Shown one piece after another: positions 1 to 6,605 of a stretch of 7,105 nucleotides of DNA; the stretch's first letter is position 1, and each line of letters starts with the position of its first letter. A program made the position numbers and the translations under genes. The stretch comes from Thermoplasmata archaeon. GTDB lineage: Archaea > Thermoplasmatota > Thermoplasmata > Lutacidiplasmatales > UBA184. A model generated the notes under the pieces. The model had not been told where the DNA came from. It made no database searches and saw only the letters and a program-made list of their open reading frames with translations. The DNA is taken from NCBI GenBank assembly GCA_021828085.1, contig JAKATE010000098.1, forward strand, positions 1 through 7,105. Direction: 5' to 3'.

Positions 1-2
1 AC

Positions 3-1181
3 CGGCCCTTCTCCCAGAACGTGGCCTCGGAGACGGTCTCCATGGCGGTGGGCGGGATCACCTCCGGGTTCACCTTCGTGGGCCGGAAGGACCCGTACGC
101 GCCCCTCCTGGCCGAGCTCATCCAGGAGATCGAGTCCCGCTCGCTGCTGGACCTGGGGATCCATCCGATCCTGGGGCGCCCCGCCCAGGTGGACGAGATC
201 CCGAAGCTGCAGCAGGAGTTCGGGGTGAGCTCGTTCAAGTTCTACCCGGCGAGCCAGGGGGCGGAGATCTATCCCGGCGTCTACGGGATCGAGGACGGAC
301 AGCTCTACCGCGCGTTCCAGCTGATCCGGGACCTGCCCCTTCCCGCCACGGCCCTCGTGCACGCCGAGAACTGGGAGATCCCCCTGCATCTCCGGGAGAG
401 GATGATCCAAGAGGGCCGGACCGACCAGGCCGCGTACTGCCAGTCCCGCCCCGCCTTCTGCGAGGAGGACGGGATCCTACGCGCCCTCCACTTCGCCCGG
501 GCCCTCCGCTGCCGCACCTACATCGTCCACGTCTCCACGGGAGCCGGCGCCCGGCTCATCGGCCAGGCCCGGGCCGAGGGCGTCCCGGTCATCGGCGAAA
601 CCTGCCCGCAGTACCTCTCCTTCGACGAGCAGGACCGCTTCGAGGTGATCGCCCGGGTGAATCCCCCCCTGCGCAACCGGCAGGAGAACCAGGCGCTCTG
701 GGAGGCGCTCTCCAAGCGACAGCTCTCCTGCATGGGCTCCGACCACATCCCGAACCGCTCCCGCTCGATGGCCACTGACAACGTCTGGACCACCGGCGTC
801 GGGGGGTATCCCGGCTCCGGGGTGATCCTTCCCGTCCTCATGACCGACGGTTTCGCCCAGGGGAACCTGACCCTGGGGGAGGTGGCCGAGCTCACCAGCA
901 CCAACGCGGCGCGCTGGTTCGGCCTTTACCCAACCAAGGGCGCCCTGCTTCCCGGCTCGGACGCGGACCTGGTCGTCTATGACCTCCATCGGCGGGTCAC
1001 CTACTCGCCGGAGGTCGGCCACCTCTCCTCCGATTTCACCTGGTTCCGGGGAAAGGAGTTCCGCGGCTGGCCGAAGTACGTCCTGCGCCGAGGGGAGCTG
1101 GTCGTGGCGGAGGGCGAGCCCGTGGCCGAACCGCGGGGGGCGCGCTATCTGCGGACCCCGCTGGGCCCCGCGGCGGGCTGA
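3..1181 (+). CDS. Cyclic-amide amidohydrolase A (hydantoinase/allantoinase/dihydroorotase-like), 5' partial
   Basis: Zinc-type amidohydrolase expected to hydrolyse a cyclic amide or ureide ring in the cytoplasm; the substrate is not known. The reading frame is open to the left edge and the visible protein is 392 residues. Aligning its first residues (SQNVASETVSMAVGG) with amidohydrolase B in this window shows about 72 residues missing, including the HxH metal motif, giving a full length near 464, usual for the family. The GTG at 21 lies inside this conserved stretch and is not a start. Numbered from the first complete codon, the expected metal ligands are the carboxylated lysine K79 (SSFKFYP), H120 (LVHAENWE), H176 (YIVHVSTG) and D247 (MGSDHIPN). 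The C-terminal GSDADLVVYD strand of the composite domain is present. The NPPLR motif at residues 220-224 resembles dihydroorotases, while no tyrosine follows K79 at the hydantoinase position. It converges with the MmgE/PrpD gene downstream. The family is secure; the substrate class is open. Confidence 0.9.
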   Translation, partial: RPFSQNVASETVSMAVGGITSGFTFVGRKDPYAPLLAELIQEIESRSLLDLGIHPILGRPAQVDEIPKLQQEFGVSSFKFYPASQGAEIYPGVYGIEDGQLYRAFQLIRDLPLPATALVHAENWEIPLHLRERMIQEGRTDQAAYCQSRPAFCEEDGILRALHFARALRCRTYIVHVSTGAGARLIGQARAEGVPVIGETCPQYLSFDEQDRFEVIARVNPPLRNRQENQALWEALSKRQLSCMGSDHIPNRSRSMATDNVWTTGVGGYPGSGVILPVLMTDGFAQGNLTLGEVAELTSTNAARWFGLYPTKGALLPGSDADLVVYDLHRRVTYSPEVGHLSSDFTWFRGKEFRGWPKYVLRRGELVVAEGEPVAEPRGARYLRTPLGPAAG

Positions 1182-1221
1182 CCCGTTCCCCGGTCCGCGC
1201 GGAAGGGCGACCGGTAACGGG
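1182..1221. repeat. Inverted repeat between convergent genes, possible shared terminator
   Basis: Starting one base after the stop codon of amidohydrolase A, CCCGTT (1182-1187) pairs with AACGGG (1216-1221) and CCGGTC (1190-1195) pairs with GACCGG (1209-1214). The two 6-bp stems are separated by a CC/T internal bulge and closed by a 13-base loop. It sits in the 69-base gap between two convergent genes, where a hairpin could end or stabilise both transcripts. There is no T-run on either side, so it is neither a classic intrinsic bacterial terminator nor the T-rich archaeal type. The pairing is seen directly; the role is inferred. Confidence 0.6.
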
Positions 1222-1250
1222 AGGGACTCCCGCGCGACCCAGAGCCCGGC

Positions 1251-2729
1251 TCAGGAAGGGGCCGGGGTCAGGCCCTCGCTCAAGATCCTTTCCTGCACAC
1301 GGTCCAGCACCTCGAGGGCGACCTCACTTCCCCGGGCCTTCCAGAGATGGTCAAAGAGCCTCTCGGAAACACGGCCAGGGAGGACGGGCCTCAGCATCTC
1401 GAGGAATTTCCCCTGCACGTCCGAGATGCTCATGGGGCGCTCCGGGTCCCCCCACCGATGGACGCGCTGGGCGGCCCATCGGTCTCCCTCCTCCGTCCGC
1501 AGGGTCACCCGGCAGAGGGTCCGCCGGGGGTAGCCACGGGTCATCGACGGGTCCGATCGGACCCGGATGCGTGGGAGGAGCCTCTGGAGCTCCGGCGTCC
1601 AGCGCTCCTCCGACAGGAAACGGGAGGGGAGCGGTTGACCGTCGATCACCGTGATCGCGAGGAGGTAGGGGAGGCTCTGGGTCAACTGGGCGAGAGGGCT
1701 TCCCTCGTGCGGGGGACGGCCGGTGTACTGGACGGCGGCGGCGTAGGTCTGCACCTCGATCGACCGGACCTTCGAGGGAACGGACGGATGGGCCCGAAGT
1801 ATCGATCGGAGGGCTTCCACCGGACCATGCGCGTGTCGGCCTCCGGGGAAAGGCTTCAGGTACGTAGCCAGGGTGAGCCACGGTGGCGGCCCCTTCGGGA
1901 GCGGGGAGGCGGAGGCGCCGCCGGCCGTGAGGACGCTGAGCGGGTCCCAGGGCGGGAGGAGGACCTCGGCCCCGGCTCCGTGTCCCTCTCGGGCCCAGAG
2001 GGCGGCGCGCAGCCCGGTTTCAGCCGCGACGCCGGCAAGAAGCCCCTTCGCCCGACCGGTGAGCCCCGGGCGGAGGGAGAGGGGCAGGACGAACCCGCTG
2101 GTGGCCAGGGCTGAGAGCAGGCCCTCCGGGCCCGGGTCCAACAGCCACTGTGCGGTCATCGCCGCGCCCACGGCGTTGCAGGTCCCATCCGGGTAATGCC
2201 CCGTCTCCGACTGGATCGGGAAGAGCGCCCTCCCGAACCGGAGCGAAGTCTCGTAGCCGACCAGGAGACTGAGGAGCAGATCCCTCCAACGGGCTCGCGA
2301 GAGACCGGCCAGCGCCAGGGCGACCGGGACGGCGCCTTCGCAGGGGTGGAACCCGCCGCGTCGGTCCCCGTCCTGGGCCTCCAGCAGGTCGAGATGGACA
2401 GCGTTCTGAAAGGCGGAAGAGAGCAGGCCAAAGTCCCCTGACCAGCCGAGGATCCAGGCCTTCGGCGATCCGGGCGGGGCCCGCTCCAGCCCTTCGCGCC
2501 CGGCCCGCGCCTCAGGAAGGCGGGAGCCGGCGACCATGACGCCCAGGGAGTCGATGAGGTGGAGCCGAACCTTCCGCTCCACAGGGGGTGGGATATCCTC
2601 AGACCGAAGACGGGAGAGACTTCGAACCAGGTTCTCCCATCGTCGGAGGCTCCGGGGGGTCTCCGGGCTCTCCACGCGCCGGCGCCCCTCGGGGGCGCTG
2701 AACTTCTCGACTCCCAAAGTGCGTCCCAC
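1251..2729 (-). CDS. MmgE/PrpD family protein P1
   Basis: Member of the MmgE/PrpD fold family, which includes 2-methylcitrate dehydratase, cis-aconitate decarboxylase and iminodisuccinate epimerase; the reaction here is unknown. With a GTG start at 2729 it has 492 residues, slightly long for the family (about 450-480). Family landmarks in order: LIDSLGVMVAG (58-68), AVHLDLLEAQD (110-120), FHPCEGAVPVALALA (127-141), GHYPDGTCNAVGAA (177-190), K228 in GRAKGLLAG, KPFPGGRHAH (292-301) and SLPYLLAITVIDG (352-364). By alignment from memory with cis-aconitate decarboxylase, D114, H128, K228 and H301 match active-site positions, but the usual histidine of the G-F/W-H-P motif is shifted by one (H178-Y179). 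The start is uncertain. GTG 2729 has GAGG directly abutting it, whereas GTG 2675 (474 residues) has GAGGGG at 2685-2690 with a 9-base spacer and fits the family N-terminus better. It is divergent from the SDR operon and convergent with amidohydrolase A. Confidence 0.9.
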   Translation of the reverse strand: MGRTLGVEKFSAPEGRRRVESPETPRSLRRWENLVRSLSRLRSEDIPPPVERKVRLHLIDSLGVMVAGSRLPEARAGREGLERAPPGSPKAWILGWSGDFGLLSSAFQNAVHLDLLEAQDGDRRGGFHPCEGAVPVALALAGLSRARWRDLLLSLLVGYETSLRFGRALFPIQSETGHYPDGTCNAVGAAMTAQWLLDPGPEGLLSALATSGFVLPLSLRPGLTGRAKGLLAGVAAETGLRAALWAREGHGAGAEVLLPPWDPLSVLTAGGASASPLPKGPPPWLTLATYLKPFPGGRHAHGPVEALRSILRAHPSVPSKVRSIEVQTYAAAVQYTGRPPHEGSPLAQLTQSLPYLLAITVIDGQPLPSRFLSEERWTPELQRLLPRIRVRSDPSMTRGYPRRTLCRVTLRTEEGDRWAAQRVHRWGDPERPMSISDVQGKFLEMLRPVLPGRVSERLFDHLWKARGSEVALEVLDRVQERILSEGLTPAPS

Positions 2730-2739
2730 CCTCTAAGGG

Positions 2740-2759
2740 CCCAGACCTTAAGGCCTGGG
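2740..2759. promoter_or_regulatory. 20-bp dyad in the divergent promoter region
   Basis: CCCAG-A-CCTTAAGG-C-CTGGG forms a 20-bp inverted repeat with one mismatched pair (2745/2754), centred on the palindrome CCTTAAGG. It lies between the divergent starts of MmgE/PrpD P1 and the SDR operon and holds the longest A/T patch in the gap (TTAA). It could be an operator controlling both directions. In an archaeon the TTAA core could instead be a weak TATA element for the plus-strand operon, since a transcript start about 26 bases on would fall near 2776. The symmetry is seen; both roles are inferred and not mutually exclusive. Confidence 0.45.
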
Positions 2760-2789
2760 AGGAGTGCTCTGGCGAAGTGGCAGGGATCC

Positions 2790-2795
2790 GGGAGG
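2790..2795 (+). promoter_or_regulatory. Shine-Dalgarno supporting the SDR start at 2807
   Basis: GGGAGG lies 11 bases before ATG 2807. An in-frame GTG at 2777 would add 10 residues but lacks a comparable site at normal spacing, so this motif favours the ATG. A second purine run, AGAGGGG (2798-2804), is only 2 bases from the ATG and too close. Confidence 0.5.
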
Positions 2796-2806
2796 ACAGA
2801 GGGGAA

Positions 2807-3580
2807 ATGGGGGGTGCGCCGACTCATCCTTTCTCGGTCGAGGGGAAGCGCGCGCTCGTCACGGGAGGCGCCGGTGGCCTCGGGAGGGAGATCGGCCGCC
2901 TCCTCCATCGGATGGGGAGCCGGGTCGCCCTTCTCGACCGGAACCAGGCCGCCCTCGAACGCGTCGTGAAGGGCTGGGAGCCGGGACCTGAAACGGCTGT
3001 CGTGACCGCCGACGTCCTCGCGGTCCCGCAGCTACGTCGGGGCCTGCGGACCCTGGAGAAGCGTTGGGGAGGGCTCGACCTTCTCGTGGCCTCGCACGGG
3101 ATCGCCCTCCGAGGGCCGGCCCGAACCCTCCCGGACGCCGCGTGGGAGAGGGTGATCGCGACCAATCTCACGGGAACCTTCCTCGTTTGCCGGGAATCCC
3201 TTCCGCTCCTCGAGCGGGGCTCGGACCCGGCGATCGTGGTCCTCTCCTCCGTCTACAGCCTGATCGGAGGGACGGAGCGGGTAGCCTACTCCGCCTCCAA
3301 GGGGGGCCTCGACGCCCTCGTCCGCTCGCTGGCTGCGGAGCTCGGCCCCCGGGGGATCCGGGTGAACGCGGTGAACCCGGGCTTCATCCGGACGCCGATG
3401 ACCCGGGGCTATTCCCGGGACCGGGCGACCCTGGACGCCTTCCGCAAGCTCGCCCCCCTCGGACGGCTGGGGGACCCCGAGGACGTCGCCGGGGCGGTCC
3501 TCTTCCTCCTCTCTCCCGCCTCCTCCTTCATCACCGGGGCCTGCCTCCCCATCGACGGAGGGAGATTCCTGGGGAAGTGA
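2807..3580 (+). CDS. Classical short-chain dehydrogenase/reductase (SDR)
   Basis: NAD(P)-dependent oxidoreductase of the classical SDR family, probably interconverting an alcohol and a ketone on an intermediate of the cluster's pathway; cytoplasmic. The 257 residues are the normal family length. The Rossmann motif TGxxxGxG is at residues 19-26, and an acidic D44 ends the second strand (ALLDRN), which favours NAD(H) over NADP(H). The catalytic tetrad is N120 (TNLTG), S148 (LSSVYS), Y161 and K165 (YSASK), followed by the standard NAVNPGFIRTPM (187-198) and a C-terminal ITGACLPIDGG. The family's usual NNAG structural motif is replaced by ASHG at 95-98. ATG 2807 was chosen for its Shine-Dalgarno and because the fold begins soon after; GTG 2777 is the alternative. 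It is the first gene of a tightly coupled operon, its stop overlapping the next gene's GTG. Similarity to FabG-type sequences is generic and does not show an acyl-ACP substrate. Confidence 0.93.
   Translation: MGGAPTHPFSVEGKRALVTGGAGGLGREIGRLLHRMGSRVALLDRNQAALERVVKGWEPGPETAVVTADVLAVPQLRRGLRTLEKRWGGLDLLVASHGIALRGPARTLPDAAWERVIATNLTGTFLVCRESLPLLERGSDPAIVVLSSVYSLIGGTERVAYSASKGGLDALVRSLAAELGPRGIRVNAVNPGFIRTPMTRGYSRDRATLDAFRKLAPLGRLGDPEDVAGAVLFLLSPASSFITGACLPIDGGRFLGK
3557..3564 (+). promoter_or_regulatory. Shine-Dalgarno for the GTG start of MmgE/PrpD P2
   Basis: GGAGGGAG, within the end of the SDR coding region, lies 12 bases before GTG 3577. With the GTGA start/stop overlap it supports translational coupling, although the spacing is long and ATG 3628 remains possible. 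Confidence 0.4.
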
Positions 3581-5067
3581 GCGGAACCTCGTCGCGCCGC
3601 AGCGCAAAGGACTCGGCCGAGGGAGAGATGCTCGAGCCCCTGGTCAACTGGGCCCTCTCCGTCCAGGGAAAGGACTTCCCACCGGACGTCCGAAGGCTAG
3701 GGTCCCGGATCTTCGCGGACAGCCTCGGATGCGCCTGGGGGGGAGCCCTCCTCTCGAAAGGGAAAGCGCCGCTCCGTCTGGCTTCGGGCCGCCCCCGGCG
3801 CGACGGTGTCACCGTTCCCGGTCTCGCGCACCGGGTCGATCCCTGGTACGGTTCGCTGGCCTGGGGAGAGCTGATCAACGCCCTCGAGTTCGACGCCGAC
3901 CTCACCCCCTGCCACGTCTCGCCCTACGTGGTCCCGACCGCCTGGATCTCGGCCGAGGAGCAGCGGGCTTCCGGACGCGAGCTCTTGGAGGCGCTCCTCG
4001 TCGCCCACGAGGTCACCGCCCGCATCGCGGGAGAGTTGCCGGGACTCCGGGTCCTCCACGGGAGCTCCCGCCGACCCCGCTATTCCTTCCGGCACCGCTG
4101 GGGGGGCTACCTCGCAGGGATCATCGGGTCGGTGGTCGCGGACGTTCGGCTGAGGGGCGGGGGGCTGGCGGAGGCCAAGAACGCCCTCGGGGTCGCGGCG
4201 ACGCTCTGTCCGGCCCCGCTGAGCTCGCGCTTCTTCCTGACCACCCGTCCGGTGGACGCGAAGTACGGGCCGGCGGGAGCGGTCTCGCTGGCGGCCCGCG
4301 TGGCCACCGACCTCTCCTTCTCCGGGTACCGGGGGGACTATTCGGCCCTCTTCGGGGAGAACGGCCTCCTTCCAATCCTCGGGAGCGGAGAGAAGGACCT
4401 CTCCGCTGCGGCCCGCGACCTGGGCCGGCGCTGGAGGGTGAGGGACAGCGTCCTCAAGCGCTACCCCACGGGGGGCGTTGGCCACGTGGGTCTGGACCTC
4501 TTCCGCCGGTTCCTGAGCGAGACCGGGACCCCTCCGGAGGAGATCCGGGAGGTCCATCTCTACTCCGATCCCATCGTGGAGGTCCCGGTCCTGTCCAATC
4601 CCGAGGTGACTACCGCCGTCGATGCCCAGTTCTCGCTCCCCTGGGGTTTCGCCGCCCTCCCGTTCTACCCTCCGGGGCCGGCCTGGCAGAGCGCGGTGGC
4701 GCTCCATGACCCGAGGGTCCGTAAGCTCTACGGCAAGGTACGGATGCACGCGGACCGGTCCGTGGTCCATTCGCTCTACCGCCAGCTGGTGCAGGAGGGG
4801 CGCCCGTACGTGCACCGTCGCCCGACCCGGCTCGTGGTGCGGTCCCTCCACGGCCGCTGGGAGGGGACCGATGACGAGGCGGACGGCTATCCCGACCGCC
4901 CTCTTCCCGACCGGGAGCTGGAGGAGAAGTTCCAACGGAACCTCGAGGGGCGCATCGCCCCCCGAGAGGCGGGCCGGCTCTTCCGCCGGCTCTGCTCGCT
5001 CGAAAAGGAGAGGAGCGTTCCCGTCCTCGGGAGACATCTCCGGGGCCTGGCGGAGGAAAGGGCATGA
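3577..5067 (+). CDS. MmgE/PrpD family protein P2
   Basis: Second, divergent MmgE/PrpD-family protein; the family covers dehydratases, decarboxylases and epimerases acting on carboxylic acids, and the reaction here is not known. From GTG 3577 it has 496 residues. Landmarks: FADSLGCAWGG (46-56), ALEFDADLTPCH (102-113), VVPTAWISAEE (118-128), RHRWGGYLAG (172-181), K229 in DAKYGPAG, KRYPTGGVGH (294-303) and the C-terminal DAQFSLPWGFAAL (349-361) followed by DPRV and KVRMHAD. By alignment from memory with cis-aconitate decarboxylase, H113, K229 and H303 match active-site positions, E104 replaces the usual aspartate, and H173 is the nearest match to the second histidine. GTG 3577 overlaps the SDR stop as GTGA. 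ATG 3628 (479 residues, MLEPLVNWALS) fits the family N-terminus equally well, but its nearest purine run is only 2 bases away. Its own stop overlaps the next start (ATGA), so all three genes are probably co-translated. Confidence 0.9.
   Translation: MSGTSSRRSAKDSAEGEMLEPLVNWALSVQGKDFPPDVRRLGSRIFADSLGCAWGGALLSKGKAPLRLASGRPRRDGVTVPGLAHRVDPWYGSLAWGELINALEFDADLTPCHVSPYVVPTAWISAEEQRASGRELLEALLVAHEVTARIAGELPGLRVLHGSSRRPRYSFRHRWGGYLAGIIGSVVADVRLRGGGLAEAKNALGVAATLCPAPLSSRFFLTTRPVDAKYGPAGAVSLAARVATDLSFSGYRGDYSALFGENGLLPILGSGEKDLSAAARDLGRRWRVRDSVLKRYPTGGVGHVGLDLFRRFLSETGTPPEEIREVHLYSDPIVEVPVLSNPEVTTAVDAQFSLPWGFAALPFYPPGPAWQSAVALHDPRVRKLYGKVRMHADRSVVHSLYRQLVQEGRPYVHRRPTRLVVRSLHGRWEGTDDEADGYPDRPLPDRELEEKFQRNLEGRIAPREAGRLFRRLCSLEKERSVPVLGRHLRGLAEERA
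5052..5056 (+). promoter_or_regulatory. Shine-Dalgarno for amidohydrolase B
   Basis: GGAGG with a 7-base spacer to ATG 5064, inside the last codons of MmgE/PrpD P2. This ideal spacing fixes the start and supports translational coupling. It also shows that the organism uses Shine-Dalgarno-led initiation within operons. Confidence 0.8.
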
Positions 5068-6455
5068 CCGTGGACCTGGTGGTGGAAGGAGGGACCGTGG
5101 TGACCGACGGCGGACGTTTCCCCGCCGATATCGTCGTGGACGAGGGGAAGGTCCTCGCCCTGCGGCGGGACTCCTCCGGCGTCGCGGCGGACCGGCGCGT
5201 GAACGCCGAGGGGATGATGGTGCTCCCGGGGCTGATCGATCCGCACACCCACTGGGGGGTCTTCAACCTCCCGGACCTGGAGGCCTTCGAGCGACAATGC
5301 ACGAGCGAGTCCCGGGCGAGCCTCGCGGGAGGCGTGACCACGGTCATGCACTGCGCGATGGACCGGGGCTCCTACCTTTCGCACCTCACCGCCAAGGACG
5401 CCATCGTCCGTCGGTCCGCTGGGGTCGACGTGGTCTACTACCCCGCCCTGACCACGGCCGAACACCTGGCGGAGGTGCCGGCGCTGGCCGAACGCGGGGT
5501 CACTTCCTTCAAGCTCTTCCTCAACGGGGACGCCTTCTTCGGCCTCCCGGAGCCGCTCCTCTATCCCGCCCTCGAGGCGATCCGAGGGGTGGGGGGGACC
5601 CCCATGGTGCACTGCGAGTGGACCCCCCCGGCCCTCGAGCACCTGCTTCCGAGGGCCCGCGCGCTCGGGCACCAGGGCCTTCAAGCGTGGGCCGAGGCGC
5701 GTCCCAACTTCCTCGAGACCACCGCCATGGAGAGGGTCTTCCGGGTAGTGGAGGCGCTCGGGGGACCGATCTACGTCGTCCACGTCTCGACCCGCGAAGG
5801 GCCTCCCACGGGCGCCGCCGCCCGCCGGCGCGGGGTCGAGGTGTACCTCGAGACCTGCCCGCACTACCTCGCGCTGGACTACACGCGCCCTTCCGTCCAG
5901 CGATGGGGGAAGGTCAAGCCGCCGATCCGGGCCCCCGAGGACCGGGAAGCGCTCTGGGCGGCGGTCCTGTCGGGGACCATCGACACCATCGGCACGGACC
6001 ACTGCACGCTCATGCTCCGACGGGAGAAGGAGGGGGCGGGGGATATCTGGTCCCAGCAGAACGGCTTCGCCGAAACGGAGACCATGCTCCCCATCCTCGT
6101 CACGGAGGGGGTCCGCCGGCGCGGCCTCTCCTGGGAGCGTCTGGTGGAGCTCACCTCCGCGAACGCTGCGCGCATCCACCGCATTCCGGGCAAGGGGTCG
6201 CTCCGTCCGGGTTCGGACGCGGACCTGGTCCTCGTCGACCCGCGCCAGGAGACCACGATCTCCTCGGAGCGGATGCACGGGGCCTGCGACTTCACCCTGT
6301 ACGACGGCTGGAAGGTCTTCGGCGTCCCGCACCAGACGTTCCGCGCGGGCGAGCTGGTGTTCGAGCAAGGGAGGCTGCCTCCGGCCCGTGGGGGGCGGGT
6401 GATCCCTACGCTCTCGGGGAGCCTCCGAGGGTCCACGCCGGTGCGAGCGCTATGA
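5064..6455 (+). CDS. Cyclic-amide amidohydrolase B (hydantoinase/allantoinase/dihydroorotase-like)
   Basis: Complete 463-residue metal-dependent amidohydrolase predicted to open a cyclic amide or ureide ring; the substrate is unknown. All six expected binuclear-metal ligands are visible: H61 and H63 (DPHTHWG), the carboxylated lysine K150 (TSFKLFLNG), H183 (MVHCEW), H240 (YVVHVSTREG) and D312 (IGTDHCT). The numbering is almost the same as in bacterial hydantoinases. The N-terminal beta sandwich (LVVEGGTVVTDGG) and the closing GSDADLVLVDP strand are present. Residues that define substrate differ: the tyrosine five residues after the lysine in hydantoinases is G155, the usual SPP or NPP motif is KPP (285-287), and the HxH is not followed by the arginine of dihydroorotases. 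It is therefore a poor candidate for a true hydantoinase, dihydropyrimidinase or dihydroorotase. It ends the SDR-P2-B operon by an ATGA overlap and is a distant paralogue of amidohydrolase A. Confidence 0.93.
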   Translation: MTVDLVVEGGTVVTDGGRFPADIVVDEGKVLALRRDSSGVAADRRVNAEGMMVLPGLIDPHTHWGVFNLPDLEAFERQCTSESRASLAGGVTTVMHCAMDRGSYLSHLTAKDAIVRRSAGVDVVYYPALTTAEHLAEVPALAERGVTSFKLFLNGDAFFGLPEPLLYPALEAIRGVGGTPMVHCEWTPPALEHLLPRARALGHQGLQAWAEARPNFLETTAMERVFRVVEALGGPIYVVHVSTREGPPTGAAARRRGVEVYLETCPHYLALDYTRPSVQRWGKVKPPIRAPEDREALWAAVLSGTIDTIGTDHCTLMLRREKEGAGDIWSQQNGFAETETMLPILVTEGVRRRGLSWERLVELTSANAARIHRIPGKGSLRPGSDADLVLVDPRQETTISSERMHGACDFTLYDGWKVFGVPHQTFRAGELVFEQGRLPPARGGRVIPTLSGSLRGSTPVRAL

Positions 6456-6510
6456 GGTGCGGCCCCCGGGCCCCCGGATCCTGCCGTCACCGTCCCGGCG
6501 GTCCGCTTCG

Positions 6511-6527
6511 GGTGAAAGGCCTAATAG
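6511..6527 (+). promoter_or_regulatory. Possible archaeal BRE/TATA promoter for the binding-protein gene
   Basis: In an otherwise GC-rich 165-base gap, GGTGAAAGG followed by CCTAATAG (TAATA at 6522-6526) resembles a purine-rich BRE next to a TATA box. Transcription would begin near 6550, leaving a leader of about 70 bases. The leader contains an 8-bp palindrome GACCGGTC (6593-6600) that could be an operator. Nothing else gene-like is seen between 6456 and 6620. The assignment depends on the host being archaeal and is weak. Confidence 0.3.
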
Positions 6528-6605
6528 GGGACCGTGTTACATCGGGCCAGAGCGTGGCTTGTCGCGGCGTGTCTTCGGAAAGTGATCCGCCCGACCGGTC
6601 ACGTT

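Noticed and set aside
1242..1252. Palindrome GAGCC-C-GGCTC at the end of P1
   Set aside because: Five-base arms with a one-base centre cannot form a hairpin and are expected by chance at this base composition.
1251..2729. Naming either MmgE/PrpD gene prpD (2-methylcitrate dehydratase)
   Set aside because: No methylcitrate cycle genes are present, and the active-site positions differ from the family pattern.
3064..3576. Upstream extension of the P2 frame into the SDR gene
   Set aside because: The extension is an Arg/Pro/Gly-rich out-of-frame reading of the SDR; family similarity begins only after about 3628, so the gene starts at 3577 or 3628.
2807..3580. Naming the SDR fabG
   Set aside because: Classical SDRs share these motifs whatever their substrate, and no fatty-acid synthesis genes are nearby.
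3697..5037. 446-codon minus-strand open frame opposite MmgE/PrpD P2
   Set aside because: No recognisable motif, biased composition, and fully antisense to a family-assigned gene.
4887..6368. 493-codon minus-strand open frame opposite amidohydrolase B
   Set aside because: It is antisense to a gene with a full set of catalytic motifs and has low-complexity composition, as expected of an antisense frame in GC-rich coding DNA.
6462..6477. Tandem GCCCCCGG GCCCCCGG after amidohydrolase B
   Set aside because: Only two 8-base copies in very GC-rich sequence; it can fold weakly, but there is too little to call a repeat or terminator.
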